In this document: positions 44,789-56,336 of the stretch, one piece after another
How the letters are laid out: every line of letters begins with the position of its first letter
Position numbering within the stretch: the first letter of the stretch is position 1
Origin: Drechmeria coniospora
Taxonomy: Eukaryota > Ascomycota > Sordariomycetes > Hypocreales > Ophiocordycipitaceae
DNA length: 64,000 nt
Assembly: GCF_001625195.1 (NCBI RefSeq)
Contig: NC_054391.1
Span: 8,446,552 to 8,510,551, forward strand
Direction: 5' to 3'
Notes under the pieces: generated by a model
The model's input: the letters and a program-made list of their open reading frames with translations, nothing else
Databases searched by the model: none
Told to the model about the DNA's origin: nothing
Made by a program: the position numbers and the translations under genes

Positions 44789-46677
44789 ATGGCCAGCTAC
44801 GACCCCTACGATCGGGACTACGCCCGCCGTAACCATGTGCGGGTGGAGCGGCGAGAGGAGCGTCGAGAGGAGCGAGAACCACGCGGCATCGAAACGCGGG
44901 GTGACTACACCAAGCCTTATGGAACTCGAGAGCTCGTCCCGAGGGCCCGTGAGGACAGTGATCCATCTGTCGAAGAGATCCGCCGCGACTTCCCCCCGCC
45001 GAGCGGTAGGGATGTTCGTCGAGCCCGCGCCACCGAGGTGCAGTACTACGAGGACGACCAGGACCATCGCCGCGGATACGACGCTCGCACCGATGTTCGC
45101 TACGACGCCCGCTACGACGACCGCTACGACGCCCGCTACGACGCCCGCTACGATGACGCCCGCTACGATGCCCGATACGACTCTCGCTACGACGCCGACC
45201 GTGACCATGATCGCCACGCGCGCCGAGACAGGGGTAGCCCCTACTACGACGAGGAGCGAAAGCCCAAGCACAGGACCATGTCCAAGCAGGAGAAGATCAT
45301 CGCCGCCGTGGCCGGTGCCGCCCTCCTCGCGGGAGGCAAAGAGCTCTACGACCGCCACGAAGCCAAGACGGCCGGCACCGACGTTCAGCGCAGCCCTCTT
45401 TCCTCGGCCGCCCTCGCCGGCTTTGGCGCCCTCGCGGCCTACCAAGGTGCCGAGTTCTACAGCAAGCAGCAGGCCCAGAAGGACCAGAGGGCCAATTACA
45501 TCCTGCAGCGGGGACGCGACGGACCCGTGCACGACTACTATTCCGACGACGACGACGACTCCAAGGAGCGCAAAGGTCACCGAAACTTCCTCGAGAGCGC
45601 CATCGCCGCCACAGGCCTCGGCGCCGCCGTCAAATCCCTCACCGGCGCCGCCGCCGATGGCAAGAGCTCCGACGGCCGCAGCCGAGCCGGCAGCCCCGGA
45701 GGCTCCCGCGACGGATCTGCCAACAAGATTCAAAAGGCCGCCATAGCGTCCCTGCTGGCGGGCGCCACCGAGGCCTTCCGCGTGGCCAAGGAGCCCGGAG
45801 GCTGGAAGGGGGAGAAGACGAAGCGAATTCTCACCGCCGCCGCCGGTGCTGCCACCGTCGATGCCGCCCAGAGCGACAAGCACGGCAAGCTGGGCCTCGC
45901 CGAGTCCGTCATCGGCGGTCTCGTCGGTAACCGCTTGATCAACGGGTCCAAGCGAGACATTGAGGAGGACAAGCTGACGGGCCGAAGCCGGTCCCGCTCG
46001 CGTGCCCGGTCGCAGCACGGCACCGGCGCCAGCACGGGCGGGCTTGCGGCTTTGGCAACCGCAGGACTCGGGGCTCTTGGAGCGAAGAAGGTGCTCGACC
46101 GCTCAAGTTCTCGGGGCCGCGGCCGTCACGACTCGCGGAGTTCCTCACCGGACAGCCGTCGCCGCCGAAGCCGAAGCCGAAGCCGCAGCCGCAGCCGGAG
46201 CCGCAGCGTGGTTGACAGGGCGCGGAGCAGCTTGGCCAAGCTCGGCTTCGGGGGTGGCGCCGTTGCCGCCGTCGACGACCATCGCCGACACGAGCAGGAC
46301 GATTTCGAGGATCGCGGCAGCTCGCGACGCTCCCGCCACTACTCGGATGACATGTACGACGACGAGTCTCGCCATGGTCGGAGCCGGGGCGGGGATGTCG
46401 AGCCCGATCGGTCGACCCGCGGCAGCCGGCGGCACGAGTCTCGGCACCGAGGCGGCACGAGCCACTCCGGTTACGGCTCAGGTTCCGATCGAGGGAACTC
46501 GGACGAGGAGGATAGGAGGACAGGGAAAAGAAGAGGTAAGCGCGTTTGACCACAAATCGTGCGACTGTCATCACCATCCACGCAGCACATGGAGTCTTCC
46601 AATATACGAACGAGCGGCGAGCTCGGCGGAGGGTTGTCAAAGAGAAATGGAACAATGTCCCGGCCTATCGGAGGTGA
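44789..46677 (+). CDS. Arg/Ser- and Arg/Asp-rich protein, probably DUF3824-like
   Basis: Function unknown. Two exons, 44789-46535 and 46586-46677, give 612 residues. The 50-base intron has donor GTAAGC and acceptor CAG and joins in phase 1, giving a basic end (RRARRRVVKEKWNNVPAYRR). The N-terminus is highly charged, with a tandem Arg-Tyr-Asp repeat (about residues 97-135, RYDARYDDRYDARYDAR). Three short Gly/Ala hydrophobic segments follow (IIAAVAGAALLAGGKELYDR; AALAGFGALAAYQGAEFYSK; and one near LAALATAGLGALGAKK) that look like glycine-zipper helices. Next come RS repeats (SRRRRSRSRSRSRSRSRS) and an Arg/Asp/His-rich tail. The open frame extends upstream to 44297 without an ATG in good context, so 44789 is the likely start. 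The DUF3824 assignment is by resemblance only. Confidence 0.8.
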
Positions 46678-48290
46678 GCAAGCTCAAGCTCAAGCTGAAG
46701 ACCGTCATTCAAGAACCGACATCCGTCGGCATCGGTGTCTTGAGCATTGAAGAGACCGTCAGCGATATGAAAAAGGACAAGAATTGACGGCCGAGGACAA
46801 AAGGTCCGTCCATGCGCGAATAGGCCCGCCGAGGCGGAGGGGACAACATCGCGGCCTCTCGAACGGCAGACCAATAGCACTACCCGTCCGCCTGTCCATC
46901 AGCAGTCTCTTCGACTCCCATCACTCGACGGCAACTACCATGGCTCAACGAGGCGGGCAGGCCCTGCAGCATCATCAGGTTCCTGTACCACCCATGGTAT
47001 CGCAAGCCTGACGTGCCTCTACACCCGCGAAAGGTCACCAACACAGGTCGTAGTACCATCATCCATCGATACTGGAAGCTCCGAAAGATGCAATAAGCCG
47101 TGAGAGAATCGGGCAGCAACGGCATGCGCGAGTGGCGTGCTTCCTCAAAGCAGAATTATCACGAGGCCGAGATGGAAACGGCAATTTCGACCTGTACGAC
47201 TGTAGCGAATCAGGCGCCCCCTATTGGACAGACTCTGTTGTGCTGCGTGGCATGATATTCGTGCCAAAGGCCTGCCTGTGGAACAACCCTTCCGGGCTAC
47301 CCTACTGCGTCGTTCCTTTGTGTCTTTCTTTCTGCTTTTTTTCTCCTTGACACACCGAGCGCTGCTCAAGATGGGATGAATGACTAATGACGAATGGCTT
47401 GTATCAGACCACCGCCGCTACTGAAGACTGGCTAAGCACGTTGTGCCCAGGACGAAAGAAAATCGTCACTCGGCCTGAACCCTTCCCTGTACTGCGACCG
47501 GAGCACATTGATAAAAAGGATGAGACCAGGAGAGAACCCGTCAGGAGTGGTGACAGGGGATGTATGCAGGAATGAACTGGCAGTACTCGCATGCCAACCA
47601 TGCATGCGTTGGCCTACAATGCTCGCGCGCAGCGTCGCACACCAGTTTGTCTGCGATGCGATGCAGCGATGCGGGCAACTGACCTTGACTCCTGGCTCCT
47701 AACCCATGAACGCCTAGGAATCGGCGGGCTCTGGTGGTGATTGTTCGAATGGTGGGACGTGACACAATGCATATACTCAATTATGGAATGAGCAAGCAAG
47801 CAGGAGCAGGAAAAATGCGTGCGATGATTGATCTACGGACTGGGACCTGGATCGGATGTACGGTGGACGGCAGGCAGTGTACTGACTCTGCCCAGAATGG
47901 CGAAGCATGGGGTTGCCTCTGACGGTCGTCTTGATTCTTCTACTTGTTTGAAAATGTCCGTTGGGATCGGGGCAGAGGCAAGTGCTGGGACTGGTAGGAC
48001 ATGAACATAGGGTCCGTGAACGAATGACGGCTACGAAATCTCACCCAAGACGTCACATCATGCCGTGTGTTGTTGTGCCATGTCGTGTTGTTTGTTTGTA
48101 TCGTATAACATCGGCGTCGCCCGAAGTCAGCTACGTCCCTGCCTTGGCTCCTTGCCTGACGATTGGACGCATGTCCTGCCTGGAAAGCAGACACGTTCCC
48201 ATTTCCCCAATGTCACGCCAAACTCGGCCGGGCGAGGCCATGACGAGGACAAAGCTCGTTTGTTTGAAAGTCTGCATTTGCTCGCTCGCA
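46678..48290. other. 1.6 kb shared 3' region of the RS-rich gene and clf1
   Basis: No supported gene; all open frames are under 120 codons and lack domains. Both flanking genes end here. The GTAC motif class is almost absent, as in other convergent gaps. Confidence 0.5.
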
Positions 48291-50339
48291 TCAGGCGCCG
48301 GATAGGTCGCCGCCGGTCTGCTTCCACTTCTGAGCCAGTGCCAGGACGCCCGATAGACTCTTGGCCTGCTGATCGTCGGCAGGGAAAATATAGTCGACGT
48401 ACTCCTCGAAGGTGTCGTCGTCGAGCTTTCTGCGCCGTTTCGTCCGCCGGGGCATCTGCTCCTGCACCCGGGCCACCTCCTCGCCGGTGCCGTGGGTGCG
48501 CTCAAAGGACAGCCACGCGTTGAGCAGCGACACGCGCTCCTCCTTGAGGTCCTTGTCGCGCATCGACTTGAGCGCGCGTTGGAAGATGCCGCGGGCGCGC
48601 GCCTTGGCCTCGTCGCTGACAGGCTGCTCCTCCTCTTCCTTGTCCTCCTCCTCGGCGTCCTGACCTTCGCCCTCGTCGTCGGGAATGTTGATCTCGAAGT
48701 GCGCAAATGAGATCCAAACCTTGACGTGGTCCGTCTTGTCGAGCAGGCGCTCGTACAGGGCGCGCGTGCGCTCGTACTCGCCCTCCTCCTCCTCAAAGTC
48801 GATGTACGCCTTCCACAGCAACTCGGGCATGTCCAGCTGCGGCTGGCTCACGGCGAGCTCAAAGATGGCCCGCGTGCGGTCGAGGTCGTCGAGGCCGCGT
48901 TCGAGCTCGGCGAACCTGATCCAGGTCTGGCAGTTGGCCGGGTTGTACTCGATGTGCTTCTCGTACAAAGTCCGGCACCTCACAAACTCGAACAGCCGCC
49001 GCTCGATGTCGACGTAGCCGTCGAAGATCTTGTCCTTGGGGCACATGCCGAGGGCCCGACCCAAAAGCTTCCGAGCGGCGGCGACGTCGCCTTGGCGAAG
49101 CTCGAACTGGGCCGCCAGCAGCCAGATCTTGGCAAAGGAAAACTTCTTGTGGGGTATCAGGCCGAGGCAGGTGGCGTAGATCTGCCGCGTCCGTTCCGCA
49201 TCCTTCCCCTCGAGCTCCTCCCAGACGGCGTAGAAGACCCAGAGGTAGATGTACCTTCGCCAGTGTCGCTTCTCCTGCGAGGGCGGCACCTGAGCAACGG
49301 CCCTCTCGTAGACTTCCCGGACGCGGTCGGCGTCGCCCGAGGACTCTTCCAGTCCGGCGTAGTCGAACCAGGCATCGTAGTTTTTGGGCTTTTCGCGCAC
49401 CTGTTCCTCGTAGTGCCGTCTTCGCTTGGACAGGACCACGTCCTCGACGCCGTCCTTGTCACCAAACTGCTTCTCAAACGTCGTGTACGCCTTGTGGAGC
49501 AGCATCGACCTCGAACGCGGGAGGCGGTCGAGGGCGTACTTGTAAATGGCCCGGGCCCGCTCGTACTCTTTCAGCTTGGCCTCGAACTTGGCGTAGGCGA
49601 TGAAGAGTCTCTCGTCGACAAACTCGTCACCCAGGCTCTCGATGGCGCCGCCGAAGACGTCGCGCACGAGGTCGCTCGTGCCGTGCTCCTCCTCGAACTT
49701 GGACCATTTGATCCAATTCCGGGGCTCCGGGTGCACGGCGGTGAAGGCGTGGAAGATGTCGCGCGCTCGATCCAGCTCGCCGTAGCGCTTTTCCATCTTG
49801 ATGTAGGCACTCCAGGCGGCCTCGTCCGGCTGCCACTGCATCCAGCGGTCGAAGACCTGTCTCGTTCCGGGGATGTTGCCCAGCATCTCCTCCATGTAGA
49901 CGTACTTGTACCATAGCTTGTCGATGCGGGGCAGGACCGAGACGGCACGGTCGAGGAGGTTCCTGGCGTGGTTGATGTTGCGCGACTTCATCTCGGATTC
50001 GATGTAGCGGATCCATAGCTGGATGCTATGGGGGTGGGCGTCGAGGGCACGTTCGAAGACGGACCGGGCGCGCGCAAACTCCTTTTGCTCGAGCTCCCAC
50101 TGCGCATACTGCGTCCAGTTGTGGAGGCTGAGCCGGTTCCTTCGCACGTAGTCCTCGAACCCTTTGCGCTTCCTGCCCTGGTACTCGTGCAATTCCTCGA
50201 GGTCGCTGAAGCGCTGCGTCGGCGCTTTGAGGGAGACTTCTTGTCTGTCGACGGCTTCTCGGAGCAGCTGCTCGGCGCTGATCTGAACGGGCGCTGCGGC
50301 CTTGTTCTTCACACGCGGGGGGCCCCTCGCCGACTCCAT
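48291..50339 (-). CDS. clf1: Pre-mRNA-splicing factor Clf1 (Crooked-neck/Syf3)
   Basis: Core component of the Prp19-associated (NineTeen) complex, needed in the nucleus for tri-snRNP addition and spliceosome activation. Single exon, 682 residues, the usual length. It is built almost entirely of HAT (half-a-TPR) repeats from about residue 55 to 620, seen as recurring W..Y..E blocks: [60 protein letters not shown] and so on. An acidic Glu-rich insert (about 555-575, [11 protein letters not shown]) lies before the last repeats, and a basic RRTKRRRK near the C-terminus may be a nuclear signal. It starts 719 bases from prp31 in head-to-head orientation. A run of 14 C (coding strand) lies about 50 bases upstream of the ATG. 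Confidence 0.96.
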   Translation of the reverse strand: MESARGPPRVKNKAAAPVQISAEQLLREAVDRQEVSLKAPTQRFSDLEELHEYQGRKRKGFEDYVRRNRLSLHNWTQYAQWELEQKEFARARSVFERALDAHPHSIQLWIRYIESEMKSRNINHARNLLDRAVSVLPRIDKLWYKYVYMEEMLGNIPGTRQVFDRWMQWQPDEAAWSAYIKMEKRYGELDRARDIFHAFTAVHPEPRNWIKWSKFEEEHGTSDLVRDVFGGAIESLGDEFVDERLFIAYAKFEAKLKEYERARAIYKYALDRLPRSRSMLLHKAYTTFEKQFGDKDGVEDVVLSKRRRHYEEQVREKPKNYDAWFDYAGLEESSGDADRVREVYERAVAQVPPSQEKRHWRRYIYLWVFYAVWEELEGKDAERTRQIYATCLGLIPHKKFSFAKIWLLAAQFELRQGDVAAARKLLGRALGMCPKDKIFDGYVDIERRLFEFVRCRTLYEKHIEYNPANCQTWIRFAELERGLDDLDRTRAIFELAVSQPQLDMPELLWKAYIDFEEEEGEYERTRALYERLLDKTDHVKVWISFAHFEINIPDDEGEGQDAEEEDKEEEEQPVSDEAKARARGIFQRALKSMRDKDLKEERVSLLNAWLSFERTHGTGEEVARVQEQMPRRTKRRRKLDDDTFEEYVDYIFPADDQQAKSLSGVLALAQKWKQTGGDLSGA

Positions 50340-51058
50340 GGCGTCGATGGATCCGTGCCTATTCTATATGATTCTGCAACACGCGAGAGAGGGGGGGGGG
50401 GGGGATGGGGGGGAAGGGAGGTGGTTGAGTTGGCTGGGGGAGATGCAAGAGCAAGGCCGACGATGGACGTTGCCAATGTTGTCGCGAGGCTCAAAAATCA
50501 GGAGTGGGGCTGGCCATTGCAGGTGCTATTACGCAGTACTTACGGAGTACCACGAGTACTTGATAATTAAGTACTCCGTGCTGCGTATCCATACCAGTAA
50601 GTACTGTACCTGAGGATAAAAACTCCAATACCACTAGGTACGGAGTACAAGTTTTATGCACTGATTGTGCATGTAAAGACATGTATGTACTCCGTACATG
50701 TTGAGGTACACTCTACTCCGTACCTAGTGCCTAAGTACTTGCAGTACGGAGTACTAGCACATAAGTATTGTACTTAAGTGCACTCCGTACAGTAATAACA
50801 CATTGACTCTGCTTGGTCAGCGCGCAAACACTAATTAATACCTGTCTTTGCACTGACACAGCACATACTGAACTGCCTGGAACCGGAGCGCAGTAGGGTG
50901 CAGCGACGCCGGCTTTTCTCAGCCTCGCAGCCTGACCAACGAAATTATCATCGTCCCTGCTTCCAGCCTTCCTTTCTCCCACCCCACCTCCCTCCTCCTC
51001 CCTCAAGTCACTTGAGTCCTTCATCCGCTCGTTCCATCGCGTACCGACGAACACTACC
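50340..51058. promoter_or_regulatory. Shared bidirectional upstream region of clf1 and prp31
   Basis: The start codons of the two spliceosome genes are 719 bases apart and diverge. The clf1 side has 14 G at 50391-50404. The centre (about 50530-50800) is dense in GTAC words, with GTACTCCGTAC-type copies near 50640, 50690, 50712 and 50747. The prp31 side is C/T-rich (about 50940-51005), as in fungal leaders. No third gene fits between them. Confidence 0.75.
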
Positions 51059-52981
51059 ATGTCTACAGTCGCGGACGAGCTTCTCAACGATTTCGGAAGC
51101 TCGGGAGACGAGGCCGAAGGAGACGAGGATGGCCAGCTGCAGTTGCGCGCGGGGAAGGATGGCGACGACCACGGCGATGGCGATGGCCTCGACGGGGATG
51201 CCATGGATGTCGACGGCACGAACGGCATCAACGGCACCGAGGAAGGCAAAGGGGAAAACAACAGCCGCAGCCATCACGACCTGGAGGATGCCGAAGTGAC
51301 CAAGGCCAGAGTGGAGAAGATGCAGCTGGGAACGGTCAAGGACGTGCGGAGCGTTGCGAGCCTGATGAAGACTCTTGAGCCGGTGATTGAGGTTAGCGAC
51401 CCCCCGTCCCCCGTCCCTTTTCGTAGACGGCACGTTTACATCTGGCCGAGAGATAGCCCTAACAGTTTCGCCCGAACGCTGCAGAAAATAGCACGGTACC
51501 GATCGCAGGCGGCGGCGGAGAAGTCCATCGTCGGCAACGTCGAGGACCATCCCGAGTACAGCCTGCTGACGCAGTCGAACAACTTGTCGACCATGATCGA
51601 CGGCGAGGTTGCGCTCGTGCACAAGTTCATTCGCGACCACTACTCGACCCGATTCCCGGAGCTCGAGAGGCTCGTGACAACACCGCTCGAGTACGCCAAG
51701 GTCGTCTCCATCATCGGCAACGGGCCCATGGACTCGGAAAGCATCCGGGCGCTGCAGACATCGACGAACAACCCCCTCGGCTCCGGCCTCAAGGCCGTCC
51801 TCGACGGGCCATCGCTCATGATCGTGACGGTGGAGGCCACGACGTCCAAGGGCCAGGAGATGGCCGAGGACGAGCTCGTTCGAGTGCGGCAAGCCTGCGA
51901 CATGGCCATCTCGCTCCACAAGGCCAAGAACACGCTCACCGAGTACGTGCAGTCGCGGATGACCATCTTCGCGCCCAACCTGACGGCCCTGATCGGGTCC
52001 CTGACGGCGGCCCAGCTGCTCAACGCCGCCGGCGGTCTGACGGGCCTGTCGAAGACGCCGGCATGCAACCTCCCGTCGTGGGGCTCGAAGAAGAGGCAGT
52101 CGGGGCTGGCGACGAACATTGGCATCCGCCAGCAGGGTTACCTGTACCATTCGGAGGTGATCCAACACATACCAAACGACCTCAAGAAGCAAGCGATGCG
52201 CATCGTCGCGGCGAAGCTCGTGCTCGCCGCCCGCGTCGACAGGATTCACTCGAGCCCGGACGGAAGGACGGGGGAGGAGCTGAAGTCGGCCTGCCTCGAG
52301 AGGCTGGAGAAGCTCACGGAACCTCCGCCGAACAAGGGCCAGCGCGCCCTCCCGGTGCCCGACGACAAGCCGGCGCGGAAGCGAGGCGGCCGAAGGGCGC
52401 GGAAGGCCAAGGAGGCGTTGGCCATGACGGACCTCCGCAAGGCGCAGAACCGCATGGCCTTTGGCAAGGAGGAGAACGAGGTGGGCTACGGCACGGGCGA
52501 CGGCACCGTCGGCATGGGCATGATCGGACAGCACAACGACGGCCGGATCCGCGCGCTGCAGGTCGACGGTCGCACCCGAGCGAAGCTCAGCGCCAAGAAC
52601 AAGGGCTGGGGCGCCGGCGGCGCGAGCGGAGGGACCGGCGCCGCCTCGAGCATCGGCGCCTTCGGCCCCTCGGGCGGCATCGATCTCGGCGGCAAAGGGC
52701 TCCGGACCGCCGGCGTCGGCAGCACGGTGGGAGGCGCGGCGTCGTCGCTCACCTTTACGCCCGTGCAAGGCTTGGAGCTGGTCGACCCCAAGATGCAGGC
52801 GCAGCTGAGCAACAAGCGCAAGGCGGACGAGGACCGCTGGTTCAAGGGAGGCACCTTTACCCAAATCGGAGGGGGGTCCAGCTCGAGCGCCAACGACGGC
52901 TTCAAGGTGCCGCAGCTGCCGGCGGCGAAACGGGTCGACACGGGCGCGACGAAGATGGAACCGCCCCCGAGCCGGCAATGA
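51059..52981 (+). CDS. prp31: U4/U6 snRNP protein Prp31
   Basis: Prp31 binds the U4 snRNA 5' stem-loop with the 15.5K protein and links U4/U6 to U5 in the tri-snRNP. The unspliced frame is 640 residues. A 93-base in-frame intron at 51392-51484 (GTTAGC, CTAAC, CTGCAG) would give 609 and join LEPVIE to KIARYRSQ. The acidic N-terminus is followed by coiled-coil and Nop-domain segments: DGPSLMIVTVEATTSKGQ, ACDMAISLHKAKNTLTEYV, MTIFAPNLTALIGSLTAAQL, and a signature around GLATNIGIRQQGYLYHSEVI and AAKLVLAARVDRIHSS. The basic KPARKRGGRRARKAKE region and a Gly-rich C-terminal Prp31 domain (LVDPKMQAQLSNKRKAD) follow. Start and order match the family. Confidence 0.96.
   Translation: MSTVADELLNDFGSSGDEAEGDEDGQLQLRAGKDGDDHGDGDGLDGDAMDVDGTNGINGTEEGKGENNSRSHHDLEDAEVTKARVEKMQLGTVKDVRSVASLMKTLEPVIEVSDPPSPVPFRRRHVYIWPRDSPNSFARTLQKIARYRSQAAAEKSIVGNVEDHPEYSLLTQSNNLSTMIDGEVALVHKFIRDHYSTRFPELERLVTTPLEYAKVVSIIGNGPMDSESIRALQTSTNNPLGSGLKAVLDGPSLMIVTVEATTSKGQEMAEDELVRVRQACDMAISLHKAKNTLTEYVQSRMTIFAPNLTALIGSLTAAQLLNAAGGLTGLSKTPACNLPSWGSKKRQSGLATNIGIRQQGYLYHSEVIQHIPNDLKKQAMRIVAAKLVLAARVDRIHSSPDGRTGEELKSACLERLEKLTEPPPNKGQRALPVPDDKPARKRGGRRARKAKEALAMTDLRKAQNRMAFGKEENEVGYGTGDGTVGMGMIGQHNDGRIRALQVDGRTRAKLSAKNKGWGAGGASGGTGAASSIGAFGPSGGIDLGGKGLRTAGVGSTVGGAASSLTFTPVQGLELVDPKMQAQLSNKRKADEDRWFKGGTFTQIGGGSSSSANDGFKVPQLPAAKRVDTGATKMEPPPSRQ
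51392..51484 (+). other. 93-base in-frame intron of prp31
   Basis: The donor is GTTAGC, the branch CTAAC lies about 20 bases before the acceptor, and the acceptor is CTGCAG. The length is a multiple of three with no stop codon, so only the amino-acid pattern (a conserved VIEKIA-type join) reveals it. Confidence 0.8.
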
Positions 52982-55900
52982 AGGGCACGCGTGCCGGGGG
53001 TCGAGGCGACGGCCGAGGCTGCGCCGTCAGACGACGACGGGCGACAGCCTGCCTCGCCACGGCCGACTTTGCTTGGGAGCATGCGACCGGTTCGGAACGG
53101 TGCCGTGTGTATTTTTTTTTTTTCGGACAATGCTTGGCGTCATTTGGGCGAGCACGAGATGAGCATGGCTCCCCCGAACCTCGCGTGGGGGTCACGTCGA
53201 GGGGTCATGGGGCGAACGAGGCGTTTATTCAACCGGCCGTCAAGGTCCCATTTCTTTCCGTTTGCGATGCATTGCGAGGCACCGGCCGACGGCACATTCG
53301 AAGGAACGAGCCGGCTCGAGCAAGTCGACGAGCTCGCGAGAGGAGCTCCATGGAGCTGCACGGGCCACGGATGACCCCAGAGTGATGGCCCGAGAGTGGA
53401 TTGGCTGAAGGATCGAGTGGCGACGGCGGTACGCGTGTGATGACGAGTATGTATATGTGAGAATCGGCGCACCTGCATTGCCCAGTCCAAATCATCCGCG
53501 TGTGTCTCTGCATGGATCATGGATGTGATTGTGCCAAGATGTCAAAGGCTGGACTTGCTCTTTTGCGTGGAGCATGTGTGAGAGCAACGGGCACGATCAA
53601 TACGGCTTGCGGAGTTGTCCGTAGCGGCGGCCGTTTGTGTATATCGGTGCCACGACTGCGAGGAAGCACTCGGCAGAACGCACAACGACCAGGCCGTATC
53701 TTGGCAGGATGTGTCGACGTACAATTGTACGTCACGGTTGCATTCTCATGACCTGCCCCAACGGGACGCTGTCGCCTGGGGCATCGCCGTCATGGCCTTT
53801 TGCAGACAAGGTCTTGTCGACAAGGTCTCGTCGAAAAGGCAGCACGTGCAGGCAGGAAGAAGGACCGTGCAGTGCAGCAGGCAAAAGTAATGAAACAGGG
53901 TTGACGGCATGTGTGGTGACGTCGTTTGGAGGGAGTCGGCCTGGTCGGTCTACATGTGGTTGTAGATGCACAGTGAAGTACGTGCACGTGCCGAGCGCAC
54001 TGTGCTTATGCTGCCACCTACTGTGGCACAAGCACTGTACATGACGACCTATAAGTACCTAAGTATGTGCTTGCATTACTGAACCGTACAGTACTGTAAT
54101 ACTCCGCACACCTATACTTACTTAGTTGTATAGTACGTAGCTCGTCAGAAGACGGGTCCTCTTCCTGCTGGCACATAAAACGACGAGTCGTCCCATGTTC
54201 GGTCCCTATTACCAGCTGCACTCGTAGCGCAGGGTGCGGCGTGCTTCATGCAACATGATTCAAGCATCGGCGGGGACAAGGTTGTGTGGGATCGGTCGGT
54301 GGATATAAATCATCATATTCCGTGCTTGGCGGTATGAGCTTCAGCAAGGGACGAACAAGATCGGGAAACTACTCAAAGTACTTACTTGTGCGGAGTGCTC
54401 CGTACAGTACATGCACTGTACAAGTATGTACTGCAGTTGCATACGTCTGCATGCTGCTCCGTACCTGCGCATGCTAGCTGTACGAATAGTGCGTACGAGG
54501 AACGTATGCACAGCTCGGGTACTTGTACATGTAGGTAGGTATTCAAGCACGCCTACTTATGCAAAGGGGCACAAACGAATACATGTACGTAGGCACAAAA
54601 GTACTTGCTTGCACTCGCCAGCGTGGGTGTACATGCACAAGTATGCGCACGTATAGGCGGGGATGCAGTCCGCCGCCGTGAACAACCTTGCCCCCTACCC
54701 CCCCCATGGAGTATCAGTGATTCAAGGGTCCGAGCATGACGGAGCTGAGAGGACCTGGGACTCGGTCCCCCATCACCTGCTCTGCGCATGTCCGCACGAG
54801 GTCGGCAACGGTACCACGCCTGGTTCATGGTAGAGAGGCGGCACTGACCGACAAGCAGGCACGTTTCCGCCACCATGGCGGGATGCACCACCTCGCCAAA
54901 CTTGTCAACCTCGCGTCAACGCGGGAAGCCATGTGCCGGGAAGACTGCAACGGCGACGAGTGGCTTCCTCCCTCCCCGGCGCGGTTGGCTTCTAGAACAC
55001 TCGTACGTACGTGGGCGTCTGTGGCTACATGGGGCAGGACCAGGGGCAAATGGCGGAGGACGGAGGACGGAACACGACGGGGAAAGCGTACTATTGAGCA
55101 TGTTTTCCCATCGTCAAAGGGCATCGGATGTTTATTGGTGCCGAGGCGTATCGCCGTGCGCACCCCTTGCAGCTGGCATGGGAACAAGTTTGAGTACACG
55201 GCATCACCCACCTGCCTTTCCAGCACGACTACTTGTATTTGTCGAGATTGCGTGTACAAGCCATGATGATTATTGCAGTACGGCGAACAAGAAAGGGATT
55301 GCTAGTCATGTTCGGTGCTATTCGATAGATGAGCACCTCGGTCGATGGACACGCTTGAAGTACTTGGGCTGCACGCACTGCCGCACGCGCGTGTCCAGGT
55401 CCTCCCAACGAGTGCATGCAAACTTGGCATGCCAGTGGGCAAGTGTGATATCATTACGGAGGTATCCCTTGTTTGCTGTATATCCGTACAAGTAGGGGTA
55501 CATCAGTACAGTACATGCAAACAAAAGGACAAGCACGGGGCCAGCTTGTTCGGTACCTGAACATGTAACATTGCGCCAAGTACATCCGTACTCCGTACTA
55601 CTTAAGAAGGACGAAGTACTCCGCACAGTACTCTGTACATGCATGGTAATAATGCTCCATACTCGTCGATGGCACCGGTACGTCAAAGGTGGATGAGCTA
55701 CGCGGAAAGTGGGGGGCGTCACGTCACCAAAGGCGGGACGACAGATCCGAGTACTCCGTACAAGAGCGCAAGTAATAATACGGAGGATACTTGTATTATT
55801 CCTACACACCTAAGCCGTGCATGTACAAGTACAGTACTGCAGTAGTTGTACGGAGTAAGTACGTACGTGAGCGTACCTGTAGGTGTATACTTGTCGTACA

Positions 55901-56118
55901 GCAATATTAATACTTTGTACACCTACTCCGTACAAGTGCAAGACACGTATGGGCGTAGGGTCAATCGCACACGAGGTAGGAAACCCTAGGCTCTACTCCG
56001 CAGGCTCTACTTCGCGTGGAGGGAGTAAAGAATCAGCCTCTACACCGGCATACAACATGTGAATATATATGTAAGCAATTGTGCGGGTGCTTGCGTTTAT
56101 CTACGCATTGTGCACTTG

Positions 56119-56336
56119 TACGTATGGTGCATATGTAGTTGTACGGAGTACGAATGGTGCACATGACTCCGTTCGTATGGTGCACATGTACATATGGTGC
56201 ACATGTACGTATGGTGCACATGTATGTATGGTGCACATGTACGTATGGTGCACATGTATGTATGGTGCACATGCACGTATGGTGAACACGTATGGTGAAC
56301 ACGTATGTATGGTGCACATGTACGTATGGTGCACTA
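56119..56336. repeat. 17-base minisatellite (GTATGGTGCACATGTAC), about 12 copies
   Basis: The unit contains two palindromes, GTGCAC and (A)TGTAC(A). Copies differ mainly at the last four bases (TACG, TATG, CACG), and two shorter units read ATGGTGAACACGT. The first copies are interrupted by a GTACGGAGTAC motif. An open frame through it on the minus strand reads as repeated CTI/HTC-type words and is not thought to be a gene. Confidence 0.92.

Noticed and set aside
56119..56336. CRISPR-like regular repeats
   Set aside because: The units are contiguous without unique spacers and the genome is eukaryotic, so this is a minisatellite.
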